This document shows positions 37,138-46,503 of a stretch of DNA of 64,000 nt, piece after piece; position 1 is the stretch's first letter, and every line of letters begins with the position of its first letter. Source of the DNA: Rhizobiales bacterium Y(2018) (GTDB lineage Bacteria > Pseudomonadota > Alphaproteobacteria > Rhizobiales > Aestuariivirgaceae). Under the pieces are notes generated by a model that had not been told where the DNA came from, made no database searches, and saw only the letters and a program-made list of their open reading frames with translations. Both the position numbers and the translations under genes were made by a program. The stretch spans positions 62,001 through 126,000 of the forward strand of contig SCPD01000007.1 of assembly GCA_005502925.1 (NCBI GenBank), given 5' to 3'.

Positions 37138-39179
37138 GACTTCTCCTGATCGATATGCCGCCAGAAATGGCAGGCGACGTCGTGGCCGTGACCGGCAGTT
37201 TCAAGCGTGGGGGCTTCGCTGCGGCAGCGCTCGCTCGCATGGGTGCAGCGTGTATGGAAGCGGCAGCCGGCGGGTGGATTGCGCGGGCTCGGAATCTCGC
37301 CCGGTACCAGCAACCGCGCGCGCTTCCGCTCCTGCGTATCAATCTGCGACGTGAGCGACAGAAGGCTCGCACTATAGGGATGCGCCGGCCGGTCGAAGAC
37401 GGCTTCCGTCGGACCGATCTCGACGATCTGGCCCAGATACATCACCGCGATGCGATGCGCCATATAGGCGATGAGATTGATGTTGTGGGTGATGATGAGG
37501 AAGGTGAGGCCAAATTCCTGCTGGAGATCGCGCATCAGATTGAGGATCGCCGAGGCGGCGGAAACATCAAGGCCGGCAGTCGGCTCGTCCGCCACGATGA
37601 AATCGGGCTTGAGCGCCAGCGCCCGGGCGATGCCGACGCGGCGTGCCTGCCCGCCCGACAGCTGATGCGGGAATTTTGCGGCGAGATCGGCCGAGAGCCC
37701 GACCATCGCCAGCAAAGCGTCGACGCTCTGCTGCTCCTCCGCAGCAATGCCATGAATGCGGTACGGCTCGGTCAGGAGCGAAGCCACGCGCTGGCGCGGC
37801 GACAGACTCGCATGTGGATCCTGAAAGATCATCTGAACGCGGCGGCGGAACTCCTTCTCCGGGAGTTGGCGCAGCTTTTTGCCGGCAAAAGTGATCTCGC
37901 CGCTGGTCGCCGCCTGCAGCCTGAGCATCACCTCGCCCAATGTCGTCTTGCCGGAGCCCGATTCACCGACGAGCCCCAGAACTTCGCCGCGCCGGATGGT
38001 GAGATTGATCCCGTCGATCGCCCGCACCGGCGGCCTCGCGGCCGAGAGCAGACGCCCGACAAAACCCTTCGCCGCGCCGAAATGTTTGCGCAGATCGCGC
38101 ACCTCGATGAGCGCGTCGCGTTCGGGCTCCCTGATCGTCACCTTCAGCGACGGCGCAGCGACCGCCTCAGGCGTCCGACCGCCGATCAGCCAGGCCTCCG
38201 CCTTGGCCGGATCAAACATATGGCAGCGCACGCCGCCGCCGGCTTGCGGAATGAGACCCGGCTCTTCCTCACCACAGATGCTGCGCGCCATCGTGCAGCG
38301 TTGGGCGAATTTGCACCCGGGCGGCAGGGCCGACAAGCTCGGCACACGGCCGGGAATGGTGGCGAGCGCCTCGCCGCGGCGGGTGCGCGACGGCACGCAA
38401 TCGACGAGCGCGCGTGTATAGGGATGCGCCGGATTGTCGAACAACGCCACCGCATCGTTCTCCTCGACGACGCGGCCGGCATACATCACGACGACGCGGT
38501 CGCAGAGCTCGGCCACAGTGCCCAGATCATGCGAGACATAGACGATTGCCGTGCCGTGCTTCTCGCGCAGTTGCTTGAGGAGTTCCAGGATCTGAGCCTC
38601 GAGCGTAACATCGAGCGCCGAGGTCGGCTCGTCGGCGACGAGGATCGAAGGCTGGAGCAGCAACGCCGTCGCGATCGAGATGCGTTGGCGCATGCCGCCC
38701 GAGAATTCATGCGGATGGCTCGCCATTCGTTCCGCCGCATCGGGAATGCCGACGCTCGCCAGGGCCTTGACGGCCTCATCACGAAAGTCGGTGAATTTCG
38801 TTCCCCTCGCCTGATGCGAGCGCCAGGCTTCCGCCATTTGCGAGCCGATCCGGAAGGTCGGATTGAGACTCTGCATGGGGTCCTGGAAGATCATCGCGAT
38901 GTCGCGGCCGCGCAGCCGGCGCAGTTCCTCCTCGCCGAGCCTCAGCATGTCGCGGCCCTTGAGCCAGGCTTCGCCCCGGTCGATCTCGGCATTGCCGGGC
39001 AGAAGCCGCAGCAGCGAAGCGGAGAGCGTCGATTTTCCGCAGCCGGACTCGCCCACGACGCCGACGATCTCGCCTGGCCTGACGGTGAGCCCGATATCGC
39101 GCAAGGCGGCGAAGACATCGCCATCGAGATGATAGGAGACGTCGAGCCCCTTGATGTCGAGAAGCGGCTTGTCGCTCAT
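37134..39179 (-). CDS. Peptide ABC transporter, fused double ATPase (DppD-DppF type)
   Basis: This is a 681-residue fusion of two oligopeptide/dipeptide ATPases, normally separate DppD and DppF. The first half has Walker A GESGCGKST, signature FSGGMRQR and Walker [13 protein letters not shown]. It ends in the Cys-rich Opp/Dpp C-terminal motif (CKFAQRCTMARSICG). The second half has GESGSGKTT, LSGGQARR, FIVADEPTAGLD and its own C-terminal motif (CRFHTRCTHASERC). All motifs are intact in both. It is coupled at both ends: its start overlaps the permease stop, and its stop overlaps the C69 start. Confidence 0.94.
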   Translation of the reverse strand: MSDKPLLDIKGLDVSYHLDGDVFAALRDIGLTVRPGEIVGVVGESGCGKSTLSASLLRLLPGNAEIDRGEAWLKGRDMLRLGEEELRRLRGRDIAMIFQDPMQSLNPTFRIGSQMAEAWRSHQARGTKFTDFRDEAVKALASVGIPDAAERMASHPHEFSGGMRQRISIATALLLQPSILVADEPTSALDVTLEAQILELLKQLREKHGTAIVYVSHDLGTVAELCDRVVVMYAGRVVEENDAVALFDNPAHPYTRALVDCVPSRTRRGEALATIPGRVPSLSALPPGCKFAQRCTMARSICGEEEPGLIPQAGGGVRCHMFDPAKAEAWLIGGRTPEAVAAPSLKVTIREPERDALIEVRDLRKHFGAAKGFVGRLLSAARPPVRAIDGINLTIRRGEVLGLVGESGSGKTTLGEVMLRLQAATSGEITFAGKKLRQLPEKEFRRRVQMIFQDPHASLSPRQRVASLLTEPYRIHGIAAEEQQSVDALLAMVGLSADLAAKFPHQLSGGQARRVGIARALALKPDFIVADEPTAGLDVSAASAILNLMRDLQQEFGLTFLIITHNINLIAYMAHRIAVMYLGQIVEIGPTEAVFDRPAHPYSASLLSLTSQIDTQERKRARLLVPGEIPSPRNPPAGCRFHTRCTHASERCRSEAPTLETAGHGHDVACHFWRHIDQEKS

Positions 39180-40057
39180 CTGGCCCGCCTCATCAGGAAA
39201 CGGCCCGTCCGCCGGCCCAATCCAGCGAGGCGCGGATCGGCAATATCGCGGAAGGTTTCGCCCAGAAGCGTGAAGCCGGTGGTGACGAAGATGATCGCCA
39301 TCAGCGGGCCGACCAGCGGCCAGGCCGAGATCGCGACATTCACGAAGCCCTCATTGAGGAGCACACCCCAGTCCGGCGCCGGCGGTGGCACGCCGAGCCC
39401 CAGGAATGCGAGGCCCGCCTCGATGACGATGGCGCTCGGTATGTCCATGGCAACAACGACCAGCAAGGGCGGCAGCATATTGGGCAACAGATGCAGGAAC
39501 ATGATGCGCCCGCGCCTGGCGCCGAGCGAACGTTCGGCCTTGATATAGGGCTGATGCCTGATCGACAGCGCCAGGCCGCGCGCCAGGCGCAGATAGTAGG
39601 GAAAGAGCGACAGCGCGATCACCAGCGTGGTGTTGAGAACCGACTGGCCCACCAGCGTCAGGAGAGCGAGGCCCAGGATCACTGAGGGAAAGGACAGGAA
39701 AGTATCGGCGATGACCGTCAACACGCGGTCGATGAGGCCGCCGATATAGCCCGCCACCAGCCCCAGAAGCAGCCCGGCGGCGAAGGCCGCGAGCACGGCC
39801 GGAAAGGCGATGGCGAGAGCGAGCCTGGTGCCGTGGATGACGCGCGAGAGATTGTCGCGGCCGAGGTGATCCGTGCCGAACCAATGATCGAATGACGGAG
39901 CGGCGAAACGTTTGGCCATCGCGATGGCGGCTGGATCATAGGGCGCGATGAGCGGTGCCGTGACGGCGACCAGCAAAGTCAGCACGACGATGGCGAAGCC
40001 GATCGAGCCGGCCGGCCGGGCGAGCATCCGCATCACGGTTTGGCGCAGTTCAGACAC
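39176..40057 (-). CDS. Peptide ABC transporter permease (DppC/OppC type)
   Basis: This is a 293-residue inner-membrane permease. The N-terminal membrane segment is GSIGFAIVVLTLLVAVTAPLIAP. It has the OppC-type FGTDHLGRDNLSRVIHGTR, and the EAA loop LSIRHQPYIKAERSLGARRGRIMFLHLLPN in sections. The GTG at 40057, with gaggag about 10 bases ahead, was chosen; it overlaps the upstream permease by 8 bases. An ATG at 40033 is the alternative. The pairing with the upstream DppB-type permease and a family-5 binding protein defines a peptide or nickel-type importer; the binding protein favours peptides. Confidence 0.93.
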   Translation of the reverse strand: MSELRQTVMRMLARPAGSIGFAIVVLTLLVAVTAPLIAPYDPAAIAMAKRFAAPSFDHWFGTDHLGRDNLSRVIHGTRLALAIAFPAVLAAFAAGLLLGLVAGYIGGLIDRVLTVIADTFLSFPSVILGLALLTLVGQSVLNTTLVIALSLFPYYLRLARGLALSIRHQPYIKAERSLGARRGRIMFLHLLPNMLPPLLVVVAMDIPSAIVIEAGLAFLGLGVPPPAPDWGVLLNEGFVNVAISAWPLVGPLMAIIFVTTGFTLLGETFRDIADPRLAGLGRRTGRFLMRRAR

Positions 40058-41012
40058 CGGTCTCGAACTCCTCGCTGAGGCGCACGCGCGGATCGAGCAC
40101 ACGGTAGGAGAGATCGGCCAGGATATTGGCGCAGATGAAGAACAGCGCATAGGTGAAGACGACACCGCGAATGACCGGCCAGTTGCGCTGGTCGATCGCC
40201 GACAGCGCCAGCGTGCCGAGGCCGGAACGGCCGAAGATCGTCTCGGCGAAGACCGTGCCGGTGAGGCTGTAGCCGACCATGAGGCCGAAGATAGCGATGA
40301 TCGGCAGCACCGCATTGCGCAGCGCATAACGGTAGAAGATCACATTCTCGCGGAAGCCGAAGGCGCGGGCGCTACGGATATAGGGTGCGCTCAGAACCTC
40401 CAGCATGGTGGCGCGCAGGATACGCGGCAGATATCCCCACCAGAACAGCGCCAGCGCGGTCGCCGGCAGGATCAGGCGTGAGAGATAATTGACGGGATCG
40501 GAAAACTGCCCTGCCCCCATCGCCGGCAGATAACGCAGCTTCACCGCGAAGATCAGCAGCAGGATGAGTGAGGTCACATAGACGGGGGCGCTGACGAAAA
40601 TCATCGACAGGCCATGCGTCAGCCGATCGAGGATGCCGCCGGGCCGGCGCGCCACCGCGATGCCGAGCGGAACACCGCCCGCCACCGCGAGGATCATGCT
40701 GGCGACCGCCAGCGCCAGCGTGTCGGGCAGCGCCTCACCGATGAGTGTCGTCACCGGCACGCCGCCGACGAAATCGGTGCCGAGGTCGCCATGCAGCAGG
40801 CCTGAGAAGAAATCCCAGAGCTGCACGGCGACCGGCTTATCGAGCCCCATCTTGGCGCGTATCTGCGCGATGAGTTCCGGCGTCGCATGGGCACCGAGGA
40901 CGGCGCGCGCCGGATCGCCGGGCACGAGATGCACCGCTGCGGCGAGCAGCAGCGCCGTCAGGAACAGGACGACGACGGCGCCGCCGAGCCGCTTGAGGAG
41001 ATAGCCCGCCAC
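40050..41012 (-). CDS. Peptide ABC transporter permease (DppB/OppB type)
   Basis: This is a 320-residue permease with the classic DppB opening GYLLKRLGGAVVVLFLTALLLAAAVHLVPGDPA in sections. It has a periplasmic stretch with RAKMGLDKPVAVQLWDFFSGLLHGDLG and the EAA loop LEVLSAPYIRSARAFGFRE. The start is GTG at 41012, 18 bases after the binding-protein stop. It forms the translocation path together with the OppC-type permease. Confidence 0.93.
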   Translation of the reverse strand: MAGYLLKRLGGAVVVLFLTALLLAAAVHLVPGDPARAVLGAHATPELIAQIRAKMGLDKPVAVQLWDFFSGLLHGDLGTDFVGGVPVTTLIGEALPDTLALAVASMILAVAGGVPLGIAVARRPGGILDRLTHGLSMIFVSAPVYVTSLILLLIFAVKLRYLPAMGAGQFSDPVNYLSRLILPATALALFWWGYLPRILRATMLEVLSAPYIRSARAFGFRENVIFYRYALRNAVLPIIAIFGLMVGYSLTGTVFAETIFGRSGLGTLALSAIDQRNWPVIRGVVFTYALFFICANILADLSYRVLDPRVRLSEEFETGV

Positions 41013-41030
41013 GCTGAAGACCCCGCCGGC

Positions 41031-42623
41031 TCACACCTTCTTGAAATATTGCAGATAGGGATTGCCGTTCGGATCGAAGGCGGCCTCGACATTGGCCGCC
41101 GTGACAGCGCACGAGACCTGGTGATTGACCCAGATATAACCGAGCGAGGCGTCCATCAGCTTCTGCATCTGGATGGCGATCTCGGTGCGCTTGGCCTCGT
41201 CGCGCTCGGCCGCCAGCTCCTCATGCAATTTGTCATAATCGGCGTTGCAGGCGAAGGCCCAGTTCCACTGGCTGAACTGGTCACAGGTGAACCATTCGAA
41301 CTGATAGAAGGGATCGGGCGCGCCACCGTAATTGCTCCAGGAGAGCTGGCCCACCGCCTTGTCCTTGATGTAGGTGTCGGGCGGCGTCAGCAGCACATTC
41401 ACCTTGATGCCGCCCTCGGCGAGATTGGCCTGGATCACTTGCATGACGGTGGCGGCGGTCGCCGAGCCACCGGACGGAGCCGACAGATCGAGCTCGAGCG
41501 CGGAAACGCCGGCCTCGGCCAGCAGCGCCTTCGCCTTCTCGATATCACGCTCATAGAGGGGCGCCTCGGGCCAGTTGCCCACGCCCATTTGCGGCGCGAT
41601 CAGCGCGTTGAGCCTGGTCGCGACATCGAGATCCTGCGCCTGGATGAGCGCCGGCACATCGATGAGATAGCGTATGGCTTCGCGGACCTTCGGATTGGCG
41701 AGCTTCGGATGCAGCACATTGAGCTGGAGGAAATTATAGCTCATCGGCTGTTGCACGATATAGGCCTTCACCGCCGGATTATTCTGCAGCCTGAGCGCAT
41801 CGAGCGGCGAGGCATTGTAGGTGAAATCGAAGTCGCCGCTTTCAACGCCGGCGGTGAGGGCCGCGCCCGTCGGCGCGCTGCTCGAATTCACGAGCGAGAC
41901 TTTGATCTCGTCCCATGGCCAGGATTTCGCGTCCTGGCCAGCAGCGCCACCATAATCGGCGAAGCGCTTCATGATGAGCTCCTTATTCGGCGTGTAGCTG
42001 ACCACCTCATAAGGGCCGGTGCCGACCGGGGCCTTGAGCCAGCCTTCCTTGCCGAGCGCCTCCATCGCCTTCTTCGAGACGATGAGCCCGCTCGTCGCAT
42101 AGGGCAAAGTGAGGCGCAGCATCGGCGCGAACGGCTTCTCGAAGACGATCACGCCGGTATATTTGCCGGTGACCTGGACTTCCTTATAGCTGCCGAAGTC
42201 GCCGCCATAATAAGAGACGTCGCCCTCCGCGGCATCGGGATAGAGCTTCACCTTGCCGGTGGCGCGGTCGAAGGAATATTTCACATCCTCGGCGGTGAGT
42301 TCGCCAAATCCCCGGTGGAACTGAATGCCTTCCTTCAGCTTGAAGCTGATCGACTTGCCGTCGGCCGCGAGCTCGAGCGTCTCGGCAAGCCGGTTGACCG
42401 GCTTCCATTCACTCCCCGGCATATAGCTGGTGAGCCCCTCATAGACGGTGCTGAAGGGCGGGAACGGATAATCATAAACATTGGTGAGCGTATCAAGCGT
42501 GCCGGGATCGAGCTGCGGGCCGAAGCGCAAGGTCGTGCCCTCCGCAAAGGCGACGCCAGCACCCAGCGGGCGAATGGCGGCAAGCGCTGCGGCGGACAGC
42601 AGCAGGTTTCTGCGTGTGATCAT
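41031..42623 (-). CDS. Peptide ABC transporter substrate-binding protein (family 5)
   Basis: This is a 530-residue extracytoplasmic binding protein of the DppA/OppA (SBP_bac_5) family. The signal sequence contains a twin-arginine-like MITRRNLLLSAAALAAI, so Tat export is possible, with cleavage near VAFA. Family blocks are LAETLELAADGKSISFKLKEG, FHRGFGELTAEDVKYSFDRA, APVGTGPYEVVSYTP and VREAIRYLIDVPALIQ. The ATG at 42623 has a gggag site. It is the first gene of the operon. The terminal C69-like gene suggests a di- or oligopeptide substrate. Confidence 0.93.
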   Translation of the reverse strand: MITRRNLLLSAAALAAIRPLGAGVAFAEGTTLRFGPQLDPGTLDTLTNVYDYPFPPFSTVYEGLTSYMPGSEWKPVNRLAETLELAADGKSISFKLKEGIQFHRGFGELTAEDVKYSFDRATGKVKLYPDAAEGDVSYYGGDFGSYKEVQVTGKYTGVIVFEKPFAPMLRLTLPYATSGLIVSKKAMEALGKEGWLKAPVGTGPYEVVSYTPNKELIMKRFADYGGAAGQDAKSWPWDEIKVSLVNSSSAPTGAALTAGVESGDFDFTYNASPLDALRLQNNPAVKAYIVQQPMSYNFLQLNVLHPKLANPKVREAIRYLIDVPALIQAQDLDVATRLNALIAPQMGVGNWPEAPLYERDIEKAKALLAEAGVSALELDLSAPSGGSATAATVMQVIQANLAEGGIKVNVLLTPPDTYIKDKAVGQLSWSNYGGAPDPFYQFEWFTCDQFSQWNWAFACNADYDKLHEELAAERDEAKRTEIAIQMQKLMDASLGYIWVNHQVSCAVTAANVEAAFDPNGNPYLQYFKKV

Positions 42624-42759
42624 CGAAGTCTCCCTAGGTGGCTTGGCTTCTGGTCGAGCCAATTCAAGCCGTGACGGTGGTCGTGCGTTTGGCGATGAGG
42701 AAGATGTGGCAAAAACGGCGGAACGGCCATTTCGCTGGTTGTTACAAACCCTTCGCATT

Positions 42760-42780
42760 GTGACGCTTCCAATGCGTCAC
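42760..42780. promoter_or_regulatory. Inverted repeat upstream of the peptide ABC operon
   Basis: A perfect 7-bp inverted repeat, gtgacgc-N7-gcgtcac, lies about 137 bases upstream of the binding-protein ATG and 10 bases beyond the regulator's stop. It lacks a T-tract in either direction, so an operator fits better than a terminator. The adjacent XRE-type regulator is the obvious candidate to bind it. Confidence 0.45.
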
Positions 42781-42790
42781 TAAGAGAAGA

Positions 42791-43618
42791 TCAGACATCC
42801 ACCCAGGCCCCCAGGACCTTTTCGCCGCGCGTCATCTTATTGCTGATGCGTTGTTCGATGTCGGGCCGGATCTCCTTGTCGTGCTCGGGGAACTGGCCGC
42901 AGCAGCGCAGCGCCTTGCGCGCATCGATGCTGGGCGAGATGAATTCGAGCAGCACCCGCGAGGTCGCCGGCGTGCGCCGGTTGAGATTGGAGGTCGCCGT
43001 CTGGATGCCGATGAGCTGATGGATGCGGCTCGCATGGCTCGGATAAAGGATCGTCTGGGTGACCGAGTTCTTGAGGATGACCTCTTCCTCGAAGACGAAG
43101 AGCCGGTCGAGGATGAAGGTGACGAGGCCCAGATATTTGAAGATCGCCTCGGTCTGCTCGCTGCGGTCGCGCCGGCGGATGATCTCGATATTCTTCCAGT
43201 AACAGATGCGGTTCTTGCGGTAGATGCGCACCAGCGACTTGGTGATGTAGCCCGGAAAGGCGAAGGAATAATAATAGCGAAAATAATAACCGAGATAGCG
43301 GTCGGGGATCGTCTCCGATTGTGCCTCGAGCCGGCGCAGCGTCTGCGTCGCCGGGGTCAGCACCGGCGCCGCATTGGCACTGCGCGGCTTGAGCTTGACG
43401 ATCTCGGCGAAATTCGCGTGCGGCAGCAGGATCTCGGAATCGAGCACGCCGAAATGATCGCAGATGAGTCTCAGATTGCTGCGTGAGGGAAAGACCGAGC
43501 CGGCGAGATATTTGTTGAACTGCTGCCGGTTGAGACCGAGGCGGCGGCAGACTTCGGCGATCGACTTCTCATAGCTGCACAGCAACGCAAGATTGCGGCA
43601 GAAATCTTCCGCTTCCAT
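42791..43618 (-). CDS. XRE-type helix-turn-helix regulator
   Basis: This is a 275-residue transcriptional regulator. The N-terminal helix-turn-helix is seen in YEKSIAEVCRRLGLNRQQFNKYLAGSVFPSRSN (about 16-48), followed by LRLICDHFGV. The large C-terminal domain (RYLGYYFRYYYSFAFPGYI and the YRKNRICYWKNIEIIRRRD region) is rich in aromatic and basic residues. It looks like a ligand- or protein-binding domain of a family seen in Rhizobiales, with unknown ligand. It is upstream of and co-oriented with the peptide ABC operon. Confidence 0.82.
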   Translation of the reverse strand: MEAEDFCRNLALLCSYEKSIAEVCRRLGLNRQQFNKYLAGSVFPSRSNLRLICDHFGVLDSEILLPHANFAEIVKLKPRSANAAPVLTPATQTLRRLEAQSETIPDRYLGYYFRYYYSFAFPGYITKSLVRIYRKNRICYWKNIEIIRRRDRSEQTEAIFKYLGLVTFILDRLFVFEEEVILKNSVTQTILYPSHASRIHQLIGIQTATSNLNRRTPATSRVLLEFISPSIDARKALRCCGQFPEHDKEIRPDIEQRISNKMTRGEKVLGAWVDV

Positions 43619-43663
43619 GAAACCACCGTCTCCTCGCCTTCTCCTCCCTTTGGCGGGAAGAGA

Positions 43664-44098
43664 TTATCCCGAGGAAGCGATATAGCTCTTCATCTCCTCG
43701 GCTTCACGCTCGATCGCTTCGATGCGGTGTTTCACCACATCGCCGATCGAGATCATGCCGCCGAGCTTGCCGGCCTCGACGACCGGCAGATGGCGCACGC
43801 GATGGTCGGTCATCAGGGACATGAGCTCGGCCTCGGTGTCACGCGGCGCGCAAGTCTTGACCGACGAGGTCATGAACTCCTTCACCGATTTCTCCAGCGC
43901 CTGGGCTCCGCCGGAAGCGACTGCGCGCACGATGTCGCGCTCCGAGACGATCCCACCGATACGGCCTTGCGCATCGACGATCACCACGGCACCGATTTTC
44001 TTGGCGGAAAGGACCTGGGCCACTGCGAGCACCGTGTCACCGGGCCCGGCCGTCACTACGGCGCGGCCTTTGGCGTTGAGAATTTGCGCAACAGTCAT
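43664..44098 (-). CDS. CBS-domain-pair protein
   Basis: This is a 144-residue protein made of two CBS repeats: VTAGPGDTVLAVAQVLSAKKIGAVVIVD...GIVSERDIVRAV, and CAPRDTEAELMSLMTDHRVRHLPVVEAG...GMISIGDVVKHRI. Stand-alone CBS pairs bind adenine nucleotides and often regulate an unknown partner. The ATG at 44098 has ggaggtg. It is followed by a short helical tail. No partner gene is adjacent that would define its job. Confidence 0.9.
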   Translation of the reverse strand: MTVAQILNAKGRAVVTAGPGDTVLAVAQVLSAKKIGAVVIVDAQGRIGGIVSERDIVRAVASGGAQALEKSVKEFMTSSVKTCAPRDTEAELMSLMTDHRVRHLPVVEAGKLGGMISIGDVVKHRIEAIEREAEEMKSYIASSG

Positions 44099-44140
44099 GC
44101 ACACACCTCCAACTTCGCTGACGGGAAGCTTAACACGAAC

Positions 44141-44860
44141 TCAGCCGTGGCGCACCCCTCTCCGGCTGACGAAGAAGTAAGCGATGAGGCCGGCAACGAA
44201 GCCGCCGAGATGCGCCTCCCAGGCGATGCGGGCGCCGTCGGCAAAACTCGGCAGCCACTGCACGCTCGACAGGAGAGTCATGACCAGGAAAACCACCAAG
44301 AAGATCATCGCGCGGCGGTCGCGCAGGAATTCGCTGAAACTCAAGGGACCGGCTCTGCCGCCAAACATGATTGGAATGGCGGCCGCGAGCAGACCCGAGA
44401 CGGCGGCCGAAGCGCCGACCGCGATGATGAACTCACCCCAGAATAGCACAAGCATGGCGATTGCCCCGCCGAGCGTCGAGACAAGCGCAATCAGGAGAAA
44501 GCGCAACGTCCCGAATTGGCGCGTGACCGGCGTGCCGAAGATGAGAAGCCAGATCGAGTTGAAGAGGACATGCAGCCAGCCATCATGCAGGAAGCCATAG
44601 GTGATGAGGCTCCAATATTGTGAGCCCTCGATCATGGCGGTGGCCTCGGGGCCTTGGAAGCGCGCCGGGATGAGAGCGAAGGCATAAAACGACCAGGTTT
44701 CCCAGTCCTTGCCGGCCCATTGGATGGCCGCCTGGATACAGATCAGGATGGCGATGAGGACCAGGACAGCCGGCGGGGCATTAACTATGGGACCGCTACC
44801 GCTGCGTAATGCCCTGTCAATCTGGGTCTGATCCGGGCCGCCGCCGGCCCCGCCGGTCAT
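44141..44860 (-). CDS. Rhomboid-family intramembrane serine protease
   Basis: This is about 239 residues, polytopic with six predicted membrane helices. The catalytic Ser is in VGASAAVSGLLAAA, the His is in AHLGGFVAG, and there is the L1-loop region YWSLITYGFLHDGWLHVLFNSIWL in sections. The GASxxxSG variant carries Ala where most members have Gly. Start choice is uncertain: ATG 44860 is used here, but ATG 44911 would add a 17-residue N-terminal tail. It is divergent from the PAS-domain gene. Confidence 0.85.
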   Translation of the reverse strand: MTGGAGGGPDQTQIDRALRSGSGPIVNAPPAVLVLIAILICIQAAIQWAGKDWETWSFYAFALIPARFQGPEATAMIEGSQYWSLITYGFLHDGWLHVLFNSIWLLIFGTPVTRQFGTLRFLLIALVSTLGGAIAMLVLFWGEFIIAVGASAAVSGLLAAAIPIMFGGRAGPLSFSEFLRDRRAMIFLVVFLVMTLLSSVQWLPSFADGARIAWEAHLGGFVAGLIAYFFVSRRGVRHG

Positions 44861-44923
44861 TTGTGGCACGGGAACTGCACTCTCTTCGCCAAACGTCCAC
44901 TCCTGACCCATAGCGGCGCATAC

Positions 44924-45550
44924 ATGCAGATCACTGATACCATCAAGGCCACGGCAACCCCAGAAGAAATCCTCCATCCGGGCAGCCGCGCTCTATTCCG
45001 CTATTGGGAAGCCGTGCGCGGCGAAATGTCGGCGCCGCCGCGTGACTGGCTGGATCTGCAGAAGATCCGCAGCCTCGTCCCTTTCCTGTTCATGATCGAG
45101 CGCACCCCGAACCACGGCTTCGCCTGGCGCCTCGCCGGCACCAAGGTATGCGAGCTCTGGGGCATGGAGCTGACCGGCATGCCGGCCATGGCGCAAGGCG
45201 AAAGATTCGAGCGCGAGACGGTGACCCGCCTTCTCGACGGCGTCATCGACGATCATCAGCCCTTCGTCCTGCGCTTCCGACTGGGCTCCGCCATGGGCAT
45301 GACCGTCGCTGCCGAATTCGTCGGCCTGCCGCTCAGGGCCCGCAACAACGCCACGACTTATGTCTTCGGCGTCATCATGCCATTTCGCGAAGCCAACTGG
45401 CCGCGTCACGATAAGGTAACCACATTCGAGCTTTCCGCCGCCCGCACCATCTGGACCGAACCGGTGCCGGAGGCCGAGCCACCCAAAACGCGGCGCGCAA
45501 ATTTACCACAAGCCTTCCAGATCATTAACGGCGGCCGGGTCGAAAACTAG
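44924..45550 (+). CDS. PAS-domain protein (alphaproteobacterial PAS_5-like)
   Basis: This is a 208-residue cytosolic protein with a single PAS-like domain in the middle (about 45-165: LVPFLFMIERTPNHGFAWRLAGTKVCELWGMELTG in sections, then FVLRFRLGSAMGMTVAAEFVGLPLR). There is no catalytic output domain. Proteins of this type are frequent in Rhizobiales next to envelope or c-di-GMP-related genes, and their role is unknown. It is followed by a PilZ gene 111 bases on. Confidence 0.75.
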   Translation: MQITDTIKATATPEEILHPGSRALFRYWEAVRGEMSAPPRDWLDLQKIRSLVPFLFMIERTPNHGFAWRLAGTKVCELWGMELTGMPAMAQGERFERETVTRLLDGVIDDHQPFVLRFRLGSAMGMTVAAEFVGLPLRARNNATTYVFGVIMPFREANWPRHDKVTTFELSAARTIWTEPVPEAEPPKTRRANLPQAFQIINGGRVEN

Positions 45551-45661
45551 TTCATTTAGCTCTCCTTAACCGCACATTTTTAGCCCTTCGCTAATCTGGC
45601 GATGTTAGGTTACGTCAAACGACAAACGCCTTAAGGCAAAGTTTGAGAGGCAATTCCGGCC

Positions 45662-46261
45662 GTGACTGCAACAATCGCGACGGGCGCGAGATATTCGTCT
45701 GCCGACGAGCCGGCTGGACCGGCCGTGCTGTTCGGCCGGTTCATGCTTCCCGACATGTCCGAATATCCCTGCCAGGTCAGTGAGTTGACGGTGGATGGGG
45801 CGGTCTTTACGACAGCCGCGGCGCCTGAGGCAGCGACCCAGATCGTCGCCTATATAGACGAGATCGGGCGGGTCGAAGGGATAAGCGGCGATGCCGTTCA
45901 GGGCGGTTTTCGCATCGTTTTCTCACATCAGGGCCAGCGCCGCGAGCGCTTCGCCAACCGCCTCGCCGGCCGTGCCGGCAAGAATACGACCGCCGGCACC
46001 GATCTGCGCCGCCACGCGCGTTATTCGCCGGAGGACGGCCAGTCCTACATCGCTTTGCCCGATGGACGGGTCTATCCTTGTGAAATTCTTGATATTTCGC
46101 TCTCCGGGGCGGCCGTCAAGGTCGATGTCATGCCGAGCCTCGGCACCTACCTCATGCTCGGCAAGATGCGCGGCCGCATCGTGCGATATGTCGAGCAAGG
46201 CCTCGCCATCGAGTTCCTGAGGCCCTTGAACACCAGCCAGCTTTCCAGCCAGATTCGCTGA
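45662..46261 (+). CDS. Double PilZ-domain protein
   Basis: This is a 199-residue protein with two PilZ-like halves. The N-terminal half (GRFMLPDMSEYPCQVSELTVDGAVF) keeps the C-x-V-x-(D/E)-(L/I)-(S/T)-x-x-G strand but lacks the RxxxR motif. The C-terminal half has RRHARYSP (an R-x-x-x-R-type start at about 120-125) and CEILDISLSGAAVKV. Only the second half should bind c-di-GMP. The start is GTG at 45662 with gagagg ahead. The neighbouring secreted BTLCP protease suggests an envelope or adhesion theme. Confidence 0.85.
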   Translation: MTATIATGARYSSADEPAGPAVLFGRFMLPDMSEYPCQVSELTVDGAVFTTAAAPEAATQIVAYIDEIGRVEGISGDAVQGGFRIVFSHQGQRRERFANRLAGRAGKNTTAGTDLRRHARYSPEDGQSYIALPDGRVYPCEILDISLSGAAVKVDVMPSLGTYLMLGKMRGRIVRYVEQGLAIEFLRPLNTSQLSSQIR

Positions 46262-46503
46262 AACGGCAAAAGCTCAAATCGCCGACCAGTTTGATGGCCG
46301 CCTCTACCGGGCGGCCATTAGCTTTTTCACGCCGGCGAACCGCCATGCTTAACGAAGCATGGGCCCTCCTTGGTTAATAGGTCCGCTTCGTACCCTTTCC
46401 AATTTGTTATGAGTTTTCAGAGACTTGCACTGATAAACTGAACGCGATGTCAAAGCCTTCGCGATAGTGTTGCGTCCAACGATAAGGGGAATGGACGTCA
46501 CAA

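Noticed and set aside
37155-39548. 797-codon plus-strand frame opposite the fused ATPase gene
   Set aside because: The minus strand carries intact Walker, signature and C-terminal motifs in both halves. The plus frame is a high-GC shadow.
40887-42674. 595-codon plus-strand frame opposite the binding-protein gene
   Set aside because: It is antisense to a clear family-5 binding protein and shows no recognisable domain or ribosome site.
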